A stretch of DNA of 64,000 nt, taken from JAJEFO01 sp022819605. Lineage in GTDB: Bacteria > Pseudomonadota > Alphaproteobacteria > Rhodobacterales > Rhodobacteraceae. The notes under the pieces are model-generated. The model searched no databases and had not been told where the DNA came from. It saw only the letters and a program-made list of their open reading frames with translations. Made by a program: the position numbers and the translations under genes. Positions 34,240 to 43,298 of this stretch are shown here, piece after piece. The DNA is taken from the NCBI GenBank assembly GCA_965221545.1, contig OZ244901.1, positions 2,046,001 to 2,110,000 on the forward strand, written 5' to 3'. How positions within the stretch are numbered: position 1 is the stretch's first letter; every line of letters starts with the position of its first letter.

Positions 34240-35850
34240 CTAGGCAGCCTGCATTTCCTTGGTCTCCGAGAGCGCGAGATCGGGGTAATCCCTTGCGATG
34301 CGATCTATGTCCCACTGGAGACGGGTGAGGTAGACCACGTCGCCGTCATTGTCATGCGCGATGTGGCCCTTATTGGCGTCTACGAAACCGCTCATCACGT
34401 CCTTTGGCCCGGTAACCCAGCGGGCTGAGGTGAACTGGGACGGCTCGAAGCGGACCGGGATCCCGTACTCGATCTCGATCCGGCTGGCGAGGACGTCGAA
34501 TTGCAGCGGTCCGACGACACCGACGATGAAACCGGCTCCCATCGTCGGCTTGAAGACTTTCGCGGCTCCTTCCTCCGCGAACTGCATGAGCGCCTTGTCG
34601 AGATGCTTCGCCTTCATGGGATCTTCGACCCGAACGCCCTTCAGCAGTTCGGGCGCAAACGACGGAAGGCCCGTCACGCGCAGGGTTTCGCCTTGGGTCA
34701 GCGTGTCGCCGATTCGGAGCTGCCCGTGATTCGGGATGCCGATGATGTCGCCGGCCCAGGCTTCTTCCGCAAGTTCGCGCTCCGAGGCCAGGAACAGGAC
34801 CGGGCTGGAGACCGACATGGACGCCTTGGCCCGCACGTGATGGAGTTTCATGCCCCTTTGAAAGTGTCCTGACGCCAGCCGGACAAAGGCAACCCTGTCG
34901 CGGTGTTTCGGATCCATGTTGGCCTGAACCTTGAAGACGAACCCGGACACCTTTTCTTCGTCGGGGGCGACCTGTCGCGGCTCTGCCGGCTGAGGCTGGG
35001 GAGGCGGGCCGAAGTCGCCTACGGCATTCATCAGGTCCTTGACCCCGAAGGAGTTTATGGCGCTGCCGAACCAGATCGGCGTCAGCGTACCGTCAAGAAA
35101 CGACTGTCGGTCAAATGGCGGCAGCAGTTCGCGTGCCATCGCGACTTCCTCCCGGAAGTTCTCCAGGAGATCGGCCGGCACGTGCTCGGCCAGCTTGGGA
35201 TCGTCCAGCCCGCCTATTTCAATGGAATCGGCCACCTTGTTTCGATCGGCCCGTTCCATGATGTCCAGCCGGTCGTTCAGGATGTCGTAGCTGCCGATGA
35301 AGTCGCGCCCCATCCCCACGGGCCATGAGGCGGGCGTGACATCGATGGCGAGGCTCTCTTGAATCTCGTCGATGGTCTCGAACGTGTCCCGGCTCTCCTG
35401 ATCCATCTTGTTGCAGAAAGTCAGGATCGGCAGATCCCGGAGGCGGCATATCTCGAACAGCTTTCGGGTCTGGTTTTCCACGCCCTTTGCCCCGTCAATC
35501 ACCATCACGGCGGCGTCCACGGCCGTCAGCGTCCTGTAGGTGTCTTCCGAGAAATCGGAGTGTCCGGGCGTGTCGACCAGATTGAACCGGAAGTCGCGAT
35601 AGTCGAACGACATGGCGGTGGCACTGACGGAAATGCCCCGGCTTCTTTCGAGCTGCATGAAGTCGGAGCGTGTCCGCCGGGCCTCGCCCTTCGCACGGAC
35701 CTGTCCGGCCATTTGGATCGCGCCGCCATAGAGAAGGAACTTTTCGGTCAGCGTCGTCTTGCCGGCATCCGGGTGCGAAATGATCGCAAAGGTCCGACGC
35801 CGAGCGACTTCCGGCGGCAAGGGAGCGGCATTTGAGGCGCGGTCGATCAT
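34240..35850 (-). CDS. prfC: peptide chain release factor 3
   Basis: RF3 is a translational GTPase that recycles RF1/RF2 after peptide release. The 536-residue product has the G1 motif SHPDAGKTTLTEK, the switch II motif DTPGHSDF and the G4 motif NKMD, plus the FVFKVQANMDPKHRDRVAF domain II segment typical of RF3. The ATG at 35850 is selected because the family N-terminus (PPEVARRRTFAIISHPDAGKT) follows closely. A longer frame to 35940 is possible but unconserved. Confidence 0.95.
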   Translation of the reverse strand: MIDRASNAAPLPPEVARRRTFAIISHPDAGKTTLTEKFLLYGGAIQMAGQVRAKGEARRTRSDFMQLERSRGISVSATAMSFDYRDFRFNLVDTPGHSDFSEDTYRTLTAVDAAVMVIDGAKGVENQTRKLFEICRLRDLPILTFCNKMDQESRDTFETIDEIQESLAIDVTPASWPVGMGRDFIGSYDILNDRLDIMERADRNKVADSIEIGGLDDPKLAEHVPADLLENFREEVAMARELLPPFDRQSFLDGTLTPIWFGSAINSFGVKDLMNAVGDFGPPPQPQPAEPRQVAPDEEKVSGFVFKVQANMDPKHRDRVAFVRLASGHFQRGMKLHHVRAKASMSVSSPVLFLASERELAEEAWAGDIIGIPNHGQLRIGDTLTQGETLRVTGLPSFAPELLKGVRVEDPMKAKHLDKALMQFAEEGAAKVFKPTMGAGFIVGVVGPLQFDVLASRIEIEYGIPVRFEPSQFTSARWVTGPKDVMSGFVDANKGHIAHDNDGDVVYLTRLQWDIDRIARDYPDLALSETKEMQAA

Positions 35851-36005
35851 TGGCGGCGTATAGCCATCTCGCTCCGGTGAAGCAATCGGGCGGATTTGCG
35901 GATTGACGACGCAGGATCCCTTTGGCAGTGTCAGGAACATAATGCGAACGATGCTCGTGACCCAAATCCGGGCAAACTGATTCAGAAAAGGGGAAGGCCG
36001 TGACG

Positions 36006-36377
36006 ATGACGACCCAGGAAATTGCCGAAAGACTATGCCAGCATTGCCGGGAAGGGACGGAAGATCGAGGCATCGAAGAACTGTATTCGCCAGACATCGT
36101 TTCAGTCGAACCGATGGCCGGCGAGGGACAGGATCCCGTCAGCAATGGAGTCGATGCCCTCAGGGCAAAGCACAAGTGGTGGGCCGAGAATTACGAAGTG
36201 CACGGCACCGGAGTCGAAGGCCCGTTCATCAACAACGACAAGTTCAGCGTAATTTTCGACATCGATGTTTCGGAAAGGGCCAGCGGCCAGAGGTGGAGGG
36301 CGAAGGAAGTCGCGCTTTATGAGGTCGAGGGCGGAAAGATCGTGCGCGAGTCCTTCTTTATGGCTCCGATGGAATAG
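36006..36377 (+). CDS. SnoaL/NTF2-like protein
   Basis: The 123-residue protein has an NTF2-like fold pattern: an N-terminal helix with EIAERLCQHCREGT, then IEELYSPDIVSVEPM, ALRAKHKWWAEN, and a beta-sheet with VALYEVEGGKIVRESFFM. Such domains are small pockets used by isomerases or as ligand-binding scaffolds. GGGGAAGG precedes it, placing ATG 36006 (or GTG 36000) as the start. No partner gene suggests a function. Confidence 0.72.
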   Translation: MTTQEIAERLCQHCREGTEDRGIEELYSPDIVSVEPMAGEGQDPVSNGVDALRAKHKWWAENYEVHGTGVEGPFINNDKFSVIFDIDVSERASGQRWRAKEVALYEVEGGKIVRESFFMAPME

Positions 36378-36482
36378 GCAAGGCTTGCTGGCCGTTGCTC
36401 GGACAAGGCGAATTGGATTGCCGAGCATAGCCGTACTGCTGGTTTCGGGGTGCCTGGCGCTGTGCGTGGCGCATCCTGCCGA

Positions 36483-36764
36483 TCAGGTCGCCTCTGCGGC
36501 TCCGGCATTCAGCATCGCGCGCAGGCGGTCCGCCTCTGCGGCGAATCCGTCTTGGCCAAGATCCGTTCCGGCCTTTCGGTCCCAGTAGCCTGCGTTGAAG
36601 CGGTCTCCCTCGATGCGGTGCAGCAGCGCATGGATCGCGTCGAAGACCGCTTCCCCTTCGTGATCCTGCGCAATCTGGTGGGCCTTGTCCCAACCCGGAC
36701 CGGTCTTGAAACCGGCATCGGAGATCAGGCGGAGGGCTTCTGCTGCTTGAGCTTCGGCGGACAT
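36483..36764 (-). CDS. conserved hypothetical protein
   Basis: This 93-residue protein is helical and charged and looks like a real coding sequence, with a WDKAHQIAQDHEG segment, ALLHRIEGD and NAGYWDRKAG. I recall comparable short proteins in Rhodobacterales, without an assigned role. No signal peptide or membrane segment is present. It faces away from the neighbouring SDR gene. Confidence 0.55.
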   Translation of the reverse strand: MSAEAQAAEALRLISDAGFKTGPGWDKAHQIAQDHEGEAVFDAIHALLHRIEGDRFNAGYWDRKAGTDLGQDGFAAEADRLRAMLNAGAAEAT

Positions 36765-36865
36765 GGTCGCCCACTATCATGGTTTTGACGGTCTCTCCAC
36801 TCTTTCGCCGCTCTTTCGCCGCACGGAACGGGATGGTAAGCGCGGGAAAACAGCGGAGGATCGAA

Positions 36866-37645
36866 ATGGATCTCGGAATCAGGGGAAAGCGTGCGCTGGT
36901 CTGTGCCTCGTCGAAAGGATTGGGGCGGGGCTGCGCCGAGGCATTGGCCGAGGCAGGGGCAGACCTCGTGATGAACGCGCGAGGTGCGGAGGCTCTTGAG
37001 GCCACTGCAGAAGAAATCCGCAAGGCACATGGCGTTGACGTGACGGCCGTTGCCGCCGACATCACGTCCGCAGACGGACGGGAGAAGGTGCTCGCCGCGT
37101 GCGGGCAGGTCGACATCCTTGTCAACAACGCTGGCGGGCCGCCGCCGGGCATGTGGCATGACTGGGAACGGGACGACTTCATCGCCGCGCTCGACTCCAA
37201 CATGCTCGCGCCGATCGCCCTGATCAAGGCTCTGGTGCCGGACATGATGGAGCGAGGCTGGGGTCGGGTCGTGAACATCACTTCGCAATCCGTGCGGGCG
37301 CCGATCGCCGTACTGGGCTTGTCGAATGCGGCACGTACCGGCCTCACGGGCTACGTTGCGGGCACATCGCGGCAGGTGGCCGCGGCTGGCGTCACCATCA
37401 ACAACCTCCTGCCGGGCATACACGCGACGAATCGCGCAGATTCCCTGGACGGGGACGTTGCCAAGGCTGAAGGCATATCCCTGGAAGAGGCGCGTGCTCG
37501 TCGCGAGGCAACGATTCCGGTCCGGCGCTACGGCACGCGCCAGGAGTTCGGGGCCGCATGCGCTTTCCTTTGCTCGCAGCATGCGGGCTTCATCGTCGGC
37601 CAGAATTTCCTGCTCGACGGAGGCGCGACGAATCTGACCGTGTGA
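36866..37645 (+). CDS. short-chain dehydrogenase/reductase lacking the usual YxxxK
   Basis: The 259-residue protein has the SDR cofactor motif CASSKGLGRGCAEAL near the N-terminus, a NNAGGPPPG segment and VVNITSQSVRAP with the catalytic-type serine. Where the catalytic YxxxK should lie, the sequence reads VLGLSNAARTGLTGY, with no Tyr-x3-Lys. A group of SDRs shares this change, so it is probably a subfamily feature. Activity may use other residues or be lost. ATG 36866 is chosen because the Rossmann motif follows at the usual distance. Confidence 0.82.
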   Translation: MDLGIRGKRALVCASSKGLGRGCAEALAEAGADLVMNARGAEALEATAEEIRKAHGVDVTAVAADITSADGREKVLAACGQVDILVNNAGGPPPGMWHDWERDDFIAALDSNMLAPIALIKALVPDMMERGWGRVVNITSQSVRAPIAVLGLSNAARTGLTGYVAGTSRQVAAAGVTINNLLPGIHATNRADSLDGDVAKAEGISLEEARARREATIPVRRYGTRQEFGAACAFLCSQHAGFIVGQNFLLDGGATNLTV

Positions 37646-37737
37646 CGGCCACCGCAACGAGGGCTTGTCGGCGCTCAAGTGCATTGCTATCCCGCGTCAA
37701 TTCCGAGAGCTTTGCTCGGGATTGAGGGTGAGTCGCC

Positions 37738-38820
37738 GTGGATGACGGATTGGATGGCCTGACGATCGAGGGTTTGACCCGCCGACTCGGCGGTCGCACC
37801 GTCGTGTCCGACGTGTCGCTCAGGGTGCGGCCCGCCCAGGTGACATGTCTGCTCGGACCGTCGGGCTGCGGCAAGTCCACGACGTTGCGGCTGATTGCCG
37901 GGGTCGACCGCCCGGATGCCGGCAGGGTGCTTGCGGACGGGGAGGTGCTGTCTGACGAAGGCAGGCATGTCCCGCCGGAACAGCGGCGCATCGGCCTGAT
38001 GTTCCAGGACTTTGCTTTGTTTCCGCACATGACGGTGGCTGAAAACGTGGCCTTTGGCCTGAATGGAACGGCTTCGGAAAAAGGGCACCGCGTGACCGGC
38101 TTGCTCGAACGGGTGCGGCTCTCGGGATTTGACCAGGCATATCCCGACCAGTTGTCAGGCGGCGAGCAGCAGCGCGTGGCGCTGGCACGGGCCTTGGCGG
38201 CACGGCCCCGGATCATGCTGATGGACGAGCCGTTCTCGGGGCTGGATGACCGGTTGCGGGACGGCATTCGGGACGAGACCATCGATATCCTGAAGGATGA
38301 GGTGACCGCCGTCGTGATGGTCACGCATGACCCCGAGGAAGCGATGCGGATGGCCGACGAGATCGCATTGATGCGGAATGGACGCATCGTGCAGAGCGGG
38401 GCACCCTACAACATCTACAACGCACCCGTTGATCGCGAAGCCGCCGCCTTCTTCAGCGATGTCAACGTGATCAGCGGGACAGTCCAAGGCGCGTTGACGG
38501 ACACGCCGTTTGGCGAATTCCTGATTCCCGGAGTTCCTGACGGAACGGACGTCGAGATCGTCATACGCCCCCAGCATCTGAGAATTGACTTTGATCGGGG
38601 CGGCAAGGGGCCGAATCCAACCCGGGAGGACGGTGTCGCGGCGAAAGGCAGCGTTGTCCGCGCAAGGTACATGGGCAACGAGAGTCTCGTGGAGTTCCGG
38701 ATGGAACATGACGGTTCGATGCTGACTGCGACGGTGCCGTCCGTCTTTCTGCCAAGACCGGGCACGCAGCTTTGGCTCATGATGCGGCGGAGGCGCTGCT
38801 TCGTCTTTCCGAAACGGTAG
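37738..38820 (+). CDS. iron(III)/polyamine-type ABC transporter ATP-binding protein
   Basis: This 360-residue PotA/FbpC-like ATPase has Walker A GPSGCGKST, RIGLMFQDFALFPHMTV, signature LSGGEQQRVALARAL, and Walker B IMLMDEPFSGLDD. A C-terminal TOBE-type domain follows, with VIRPQHLRIDF. The start is a GTG; a 9-bp stem hairpin (37699-37723) lies just upstream and might affect translation. Neither a permease nor a binding-protein gene is adjacent, so the transporter partners must lie elsewhere. Confidence 0.85.
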   Translation: MDDGLDGLTIEGLTRRLGGRTVVSDVSLRVRPAQVTCLLGPSGCGKSTTLRLIAGVDRPDAGRVLADGEVLSDEGRHVPPEQRRIGLMFQDFALFPHMTVAENVAFGLNGTASEKGHRVTGLLERVRLSGFDQAYPDQLSGGEQQRVALARALAARPRIMLMDEPFSGLDDRLRDGIRDETIDILKDEVTAVVMVTHDPEEAMRMADEIALMRNGRIVQSGAPYNIYNAPVDREAAAFFSDVNVISGTVQGALTDTPFGEFLIPGVPDGTDVEIVIRPQHLRIDFDRGGKGPNPTREDGVAAKGSVVRARYMGNESLVEFRMEHDGSMLTATVPSVFLPRPGTQLWLMMRRRRCFVFPKR

Positions 38821-39070
38821 GTTTCGGCAAGTGGTGGAGAATGCAGAGGCCGGGTTCCGCACGGCATTCCCGCACGGTCTCGTCGATTTTCGTCGCCGTG
38901 CATCGATGTTGCCCTTGAGGCACGTCCACAAGTCCAGTCTGAAGGAAGAAAGTACCATCAACCGCCAAATGTTGAGGTGCTTTCCTGACCTGCCTCAACT
39001 CCCTCCACGGTTCCAGTCAGCGATTTGCTCGGGGGACGACTGACTTTCGCCTTCCGGAAAGAGTGCCCGC

Positions 39071-40099
39071 CTACTGTTCCCGTTTGACGGCGTAGAATGC
39101 GCCGACGAAGGTGATGCCGTCGCCGCCCGCGGTTGCGGCCTTCGCGCCGTATGTGCCGGCGACAAGTCGGGGATCACCGGCGGCATCCGGGACGTTCGAG
39201 AACTTGCCGCCCCAGGAACCGGAGTTTTCGGTGTAGGTCATGCCGGGCGTGACCAGCGTTACCTCATGATTCCTGAAGCCTCCAGCGGATCCGATGGGGG
39301 CCGGGCCGAGCCGCAGCATGGTGTCGCTTTCGGAAATGGAGTCGTCCACGAAACTGGAAAGCTCGATGAAGCCTGTGCAGCCGACGCAGCCGGAAACCGT
39401 GTTCGAACCGAAGTCTGCGATCAGTTCGATGACCGCGGTGAAGCCGCCTATATCGGCTTCGGCGTCCCGGTTCTGCACGTAGAATCCCTGCGTGCTGTCC
39501 AGATAGTTTGCCGTGCGATCCACTGGCAGGCGTGCCGACCCGTCCAGTTCCGGGCCGTCGACGAATGCACCGATCTCGGTGCCGGTGACCGTGATCCCTG
39601 ACACGTCGCCCTCAAAGTCGTAGTGAAGCCAGTAGCCGGCCGCGAGATAGTCGAGCGGATCGCTGTCGTTCCAGTTCACGTAGGTGACGGCGGACGAGAC
39701 GGCATTGTCGGAGATGCGTGCCATCACGATGTCGCGTCTTTGGTCGAGTCCCGGAACGCCGGTGTATGATCCAGGGACCGACTGCAGGGCATTGTCCGCC
39801 GTGTTCAGCTGGATGCTCGATCCGTCCGGGCGCTCTATCGTCAAGTCCAGGTTCTGCCCGTCGAAAGCCGTCGACGCCCTGTCGCCGGTGATGCCCGGGA
39901 CGGAACCAGCGTTCGAGGATTGCGTGAGGCTTCCGAAGTACGGAAGATTGTCCGCCACCATGTTCGCGGCAACTTGGGTACCTTCCGGATCGGCGCCCCG
40001 TACGCTTTTGACCGTTGGCGCGGTCGGATCGGGGTCCTGGCTGCAGGCCGCGACGAAGGTGGCACAGGCGGCCGCCATTGCTAGTTTCAGCTTCTCCAT
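39071..40099 (-). CDS. transferrin-binding-protein-like beta-barrel surface lipoprotein
   Basis: The 342-residue protein has a lipoprotein signal with lipobox FVAAC followed by SQDPDPTAP, a typical flexible linker. The C-terminal quarter has the TbpB-type eight-strand barrel pattern: GGKFSNVPDAAGDPRLVAGTYGA, then GITFVGAFYAV at the end. Relatives include TbpB and Slam-dependent surface lipoproteins. A GGAGG site precedes the ATG. No TonB receptor or Slam gene is in the window. A surface-binding role is inferred; the ligand is unknown. Confidence 0.7.
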   Translation of the reverse strand: MEKLKLAMAAACATFVAACSQDPDPTAPTVKSVRGADPEGTQVAANMVADNLPYFGSLTQSSNAGSVPGITGDRASTAFDGQNLDLTIERPDGSSIQLNTADNALQSVPGSYTGVPGLDQRRDIVMARISDNAVSSAVTYVNWNDSDPLDYLAAGYWLHYDFEGDVSGITVTGTEIGAFVDGPELDGSARLPVDRTANYLDSTQGFYVQNRDAEADIGGFTAVIELIADFGSNTVSGCVGCTGFIELSSFVDDSISESDTMLRLGPAPIGSAGGFRNHEVTLVTPGMTYTENSGSWGGKFSNVPDAAGDPRLVAGTYGAKAATAGGDGITFVGAFYAVKREQ

Positions 40100-41444
40100 T
40101 GCATCCTCCTTGGGAGTTGGGCGCTTGCCAAACTGCATGTGAGATGCAGCGCCATTTGATGGAAAATTTTGCAACACTTAACGGCAAATCCTGCCGCATT
40201 TTCGGTCGGGGACTGCTTGTTGATCGTGTTTTTCGTACGTGAGCCAAACCGGCCCGTGAGGATTGGTGCCGCAATCGGAATCGACCGGGGCAACCGCACC
40301 TTCGAGGCTTTCCGCGCGATGATGCTTCGGTGCAAAAAGCTGGAGGAGCGGACGAGAGACGATGATGCGCGGCGGCACCGAAGAGTGTTGCCGACCCGAA
40401 ACCGTAGGGAGATGCCGGTTACGTGAACGGGAAACGCCTGCGGGCATCGGGTGCCGCGGTGGCTGGCCGTCGCCAGCCATGATCTGGCGTCCCGGTTGTC
40501 ACACGTGCCGGAACCTGCGTCCTTGTCTGAGAGTCTTGCGACATCCGACGGTCGCGGAGCCGTCGATTCTGTCATGCAAGTCCGCCGCTGTGCCGGATTT
40601 CGTCCGTTGCCGCCCGAAAGTCGCCGAAGGCGGCCGACCGGTGCCGCCAAGGGCGGCCACCTGGTTTCACTCAATGCGGCCGCAGTCCGGGGCAGGGATC
40701 CGACGGGGCTTTTGAGCATAACGGAAATTGTCTCAAAATTGTGCAATTTGTATTTTGCATGCAGCACGGTCATTGTCAAGATACGTATGGTTGACTAGTT
40801 GACTGATTTTTGGGACTGCCGTGATGGAAACAGCTGTACTGAAATCATTGCGCAACGCTGCGTGCAGCATGACCCGCAGCGCCAAGCGCGACTTCAGCAG
40901 GGGGTCTGGAAGCGAGCTCGACCGTGCTCCACGAAGCATCATGCCTGTAGACGTCCTGCGCCGCAGGATGCAGGTTGGGGCGGGCTGGCCGCTCCATGTC
41001 ATTCCGCCGCGGTCTATTCCGCCGCGGCCTCTCGCAGCGGAACGCGCATTTTTGGCAAGGATGGAGTCGATCGTGAAACACGAAATGCAGCTTTGATGCC
41101 TATTTCGTTATGCGTGGAAAGTCCGACAGACCTCGAACACGGTTCCCCGGATGAAGCTCCGAGGGCGTTCGAGGCCGTTTCGTGCCACGAGTGCTTCACC
41201 CGGTTTCTGACCTCGCGAAGGACCGGCTGGCACCGGATTCCAGCCCTTTGCAGCCAGCAGGCGGGATGGGAACGCTCGTTTACGGATTGCGCGTCTCAGC
41301 GCACGCATGGTGCGGTCAAGCCGACATTGCAGTCGCCAACCCTTGCCTCAATGCACAACGGAATCGGCCTTGAATCCCGATTTGCCGCTTCCACTTGGCG
41401 ATTCCCTCACCTACATAGCTCTCGACAGACTGGGGAGTAAGTCA
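40100..41444. other. 1.3-kb stretch without a convincing gene
   Basis: Several GC-driven open frames exist but none has domains, good start sites or neighbours that support coding. A short tandem repeat, ATTCCGCCGCGG at 41001-41012 and 41016-41027, is present. On the minus strand both copies read as an Ala-Glu-stop gene ending, so this may be a gene relic. The tatA promoter should lie near 41.4 kb. Confidence 0.45.
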
Positions 41445-41702
41445 ATGTTGAACAATATCGGACTGCCGGGCCTCCTTCTCATCACCATTGTCATCCTGAT
41501 CCTGTTCGGACGGGGCAAGATCACGTCGTTGATGGGCGAGGTTGGCAAGGGCATCACCGCCTTCAAGAAAGGTGTCGACGAGGGCAAGAAAGAAGTCGAC
41601 GAAGCAATTGAGGACAAGGCGGCGTCGGTTGCGCGCGACGTGACGCCCGAAGAAGACAAGGCCAAGGACGCGGAAAAGTCCAAGGACGAAGCCAAGGTCT
41701 AG
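41445..41702 (+). CDS. tatA: Sec-independent protein translocase TatA
   Basis: TatA multimerises to form the pore-like component of the twin-arginine translocase, which exports folded proteins. The 85-residue product has a short N-terminal transmembrane helix (GLPGLLLITIVILILFGRGKI), the FGRGKI hinge, an amphipathic helix, and a charged Lys/Glu tail. The ATG at 41445 gives the expected N-terminus. It heads a tatABC operon. Confidence 0.93.
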   Translation: MLNNIGLPGLLLITIVILILFGRGKITSLMGEVGKGITAFKKGVDEGKKEVDEAIEDKAASVARDVTPEEDKAKDAEKSKDEAKV

Positions 41703-41717
41703 GGCGGTCTCCGAACC

Positions 41718-42215
41718 ATGTTCGATCTGAGCTGGGGTGAACTTCTTGTCGTCGGCGTAGTCGCGCTGATCATTCTGGGTCCGCGGGACCTGGTGGGCAT
41801 GTTTCGTACGCTGGGCCGCTTCGTCGGCAAGGCGCGCAGAATGGCTCGCGAGTTTCAGCGTGCCATGGAGGATGCCGCCGACGAGGCCGGAGTGAAGGAT
41901 GCGGCCGACAACCTCAAGGGATTCGCCACGCCGTCCAAGTCAGGCCTCAACCCGCTCAACCAGGCAGCGAAGAGGTTCGAGGACTGGGATCCGACCAAGC
42001 CGTCCAGGAAAGCGAAGGACATCGGACCCGAGACGGAAAAGCTCTCTGAAGAACGCGCCGAGGCGGCCCGGAAGATCCGAGAGTACTCGACAGAGAAGGC
42101 TGCTACGGCACGGGCCGCGGAAAGCGAAGCCGCCGAGACTATAGTTGAAACAGAGACCGCGGAAGCTGAGCCGGAGGTTGAGGCTTCCGAATCCAAGCCG
42201 GGAGACGGTGCATGA
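41718..42215 (+). CDS. tatB: Sec-independent protein translocase TatB
   Basis: TatB forms the signal-peptide receptor with TatC. The 165-residue product begins MFDLSWGELLVVGVVALIILGPRDL, split here as a short transmembrane helix and the conserved GPRDL hinge. A long amphipathic helix and an acidic Ala/Glu-rich tail follow. It begins 15 bp after tatA and overlaps tatC by four bases (ATGA). Confidence 0.94.
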   Translation: MFDLSWGELLVVGVVALIILGPRDLVGMFRTLGRFVGKARRMAREFQRAMEDAADEAGVKDAADNLKGFATPSKSGLNPLNQAAKRFEDWDPTKPSRKAKDIGPETEKLSEERAEAARKIREYSTEKAATARAAESEAAETIVETETAEAEPEVEASESKPGDGA

Positions 42216-43165
42216 GTGAAGCCGAGGACGAGGTCGAAGCTGAAGACGAGGTCGAAAGGAGTTCGGCACCGCTTCTCGAGCATCTCGCGGAGCTTCGCAC
42301 CCGCCTTGTCCGCTCGGTCCTGGCCCTGGTGGTCGGCATCGTTGCCGCTTTTGCCGTGTCGGAGCCGATCCTGCAATTCCTGCTTGTACCGATCGAGGCG
42401 ACGCTGCGCGAACTTGGCGATCCGTCGCCAACGCTGCAATACACCAGCCCGCAGGAATACCTCTTCACGCTGTTCCGGATCTCGATGGTCTTCGGGTTCG
42501 CGCTGGCCTTTCCGGTCATCGGCCACCAAATGTGGCGTTTCGTGGCACCGGGGCTTTACCGGACCGAAAAGTCGGCCTTCCTTCCGTTTCTCATTGCCTC
42601 CCCGATCATGTTCCTGCTGGGCGCCACATTTGCGCAATACATCGTCACGCCATTGGCGATGAACTTCTTTCTCGGATTTGCAGATGTTTCGTCGATCTTC
42701 GCCAATCTCCTTTCCGGCACGCTCGAGAACCTCCCCGACTCGGCTGCGGTCGTGCCCGAGACCCAGGAGGGCGTGAGAGTCACGTTTTTCGGGAAGGTAA
42801 ACGAGTCGCTCGACATCACTCTAAAGTTCATCATGGCATTTGGCCTGTGCTTCCAACTGCCCGTGCTCCTGACTCTCATGGGAAAGGCGGGCCTTGTGTC
42901 GGCGCGCGGCCTCGCGCAGGTCAGGAAATATGCAATGGTCGGGATACTTGTTCTTGCAGCCCTCGTGACACCGCCCGACGTCATCACGCAGATGATCCTG
43001 TTCGTGGTCGTTTACGGCCTTTATGAAATCTCGATCCAGCTCGTGAAGCTGGTCGAGAAGAAGCGCGTCGAAAAGCTCCGTGAAGAAGGCGTTCTGGGCG
43101 AGGACGAAGATCTCTATTCCGAGTTCGAGGACGATGACGGGAATGAAGGAGACGTGAAGGCGTGA
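42212..43165 (+). CDS. tatC: Sec-independent protein translocase TatC
   Basis: TatC is the polytopic core of the Tat receptor and recognises the twin-arginine motif. The 317-residue product has six transmembrane helices, the N-terminal LEHLAELRTRLVRSV motif and the YTSPQEYLFTLFRIS and WRFVAPGLY segments. Residues about 160-195 form a periplasmic loop enlarged by LENLPDSAAVVPETQEG. An acidic tail ends the protein. It is translationally coupled to tatB. Confidence 0.95.
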   Translation: MSEAEDEVEAEDEVERSSAPLLEHLAELRTRLVRSVLALVVGIVAAFAVSEPILQFLLVPIEATLRELGDPSPTLQYTSPQEYLFTLFRISMVFGFALAFPVIGHQMWRFVAPGLYRTEKSAFLPFLIASPIMFLLGATFAQYIVTPLAMNFFLGFADVSSIFANLLSGTLENLPDSAAVVPETQEGVRVTFFGKVNESLDITLKFIMAFGLCFQLPVLLTLMGKAGLVSARGLAQVRKYAMVGILVLAALVTPPDVITQMILFVVVYGLYEISIQLVKLVEKKRVEKLREEGVLGEDEDLYSEFEDDDGNEGDVKA

Positions 43166-43298
43166 AGACGCTGCGCATTGCTGCAGGCTTGGGCAGGTCC
43201 CGGGCATCGTTCCGGGACAAGGCGCCGCCTGCCGCACCCGGAATCTTCCGCAGCAGATCAGGACTGGTCTCCGCTAGCGTCGCGGAGGCTTTCGCGCC

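Noticed and set aside
43197..43218. GTCCCGG hairpin after tatC
   Set aside because: The stem is good but no T-run follows, so I did not call it a terminator.
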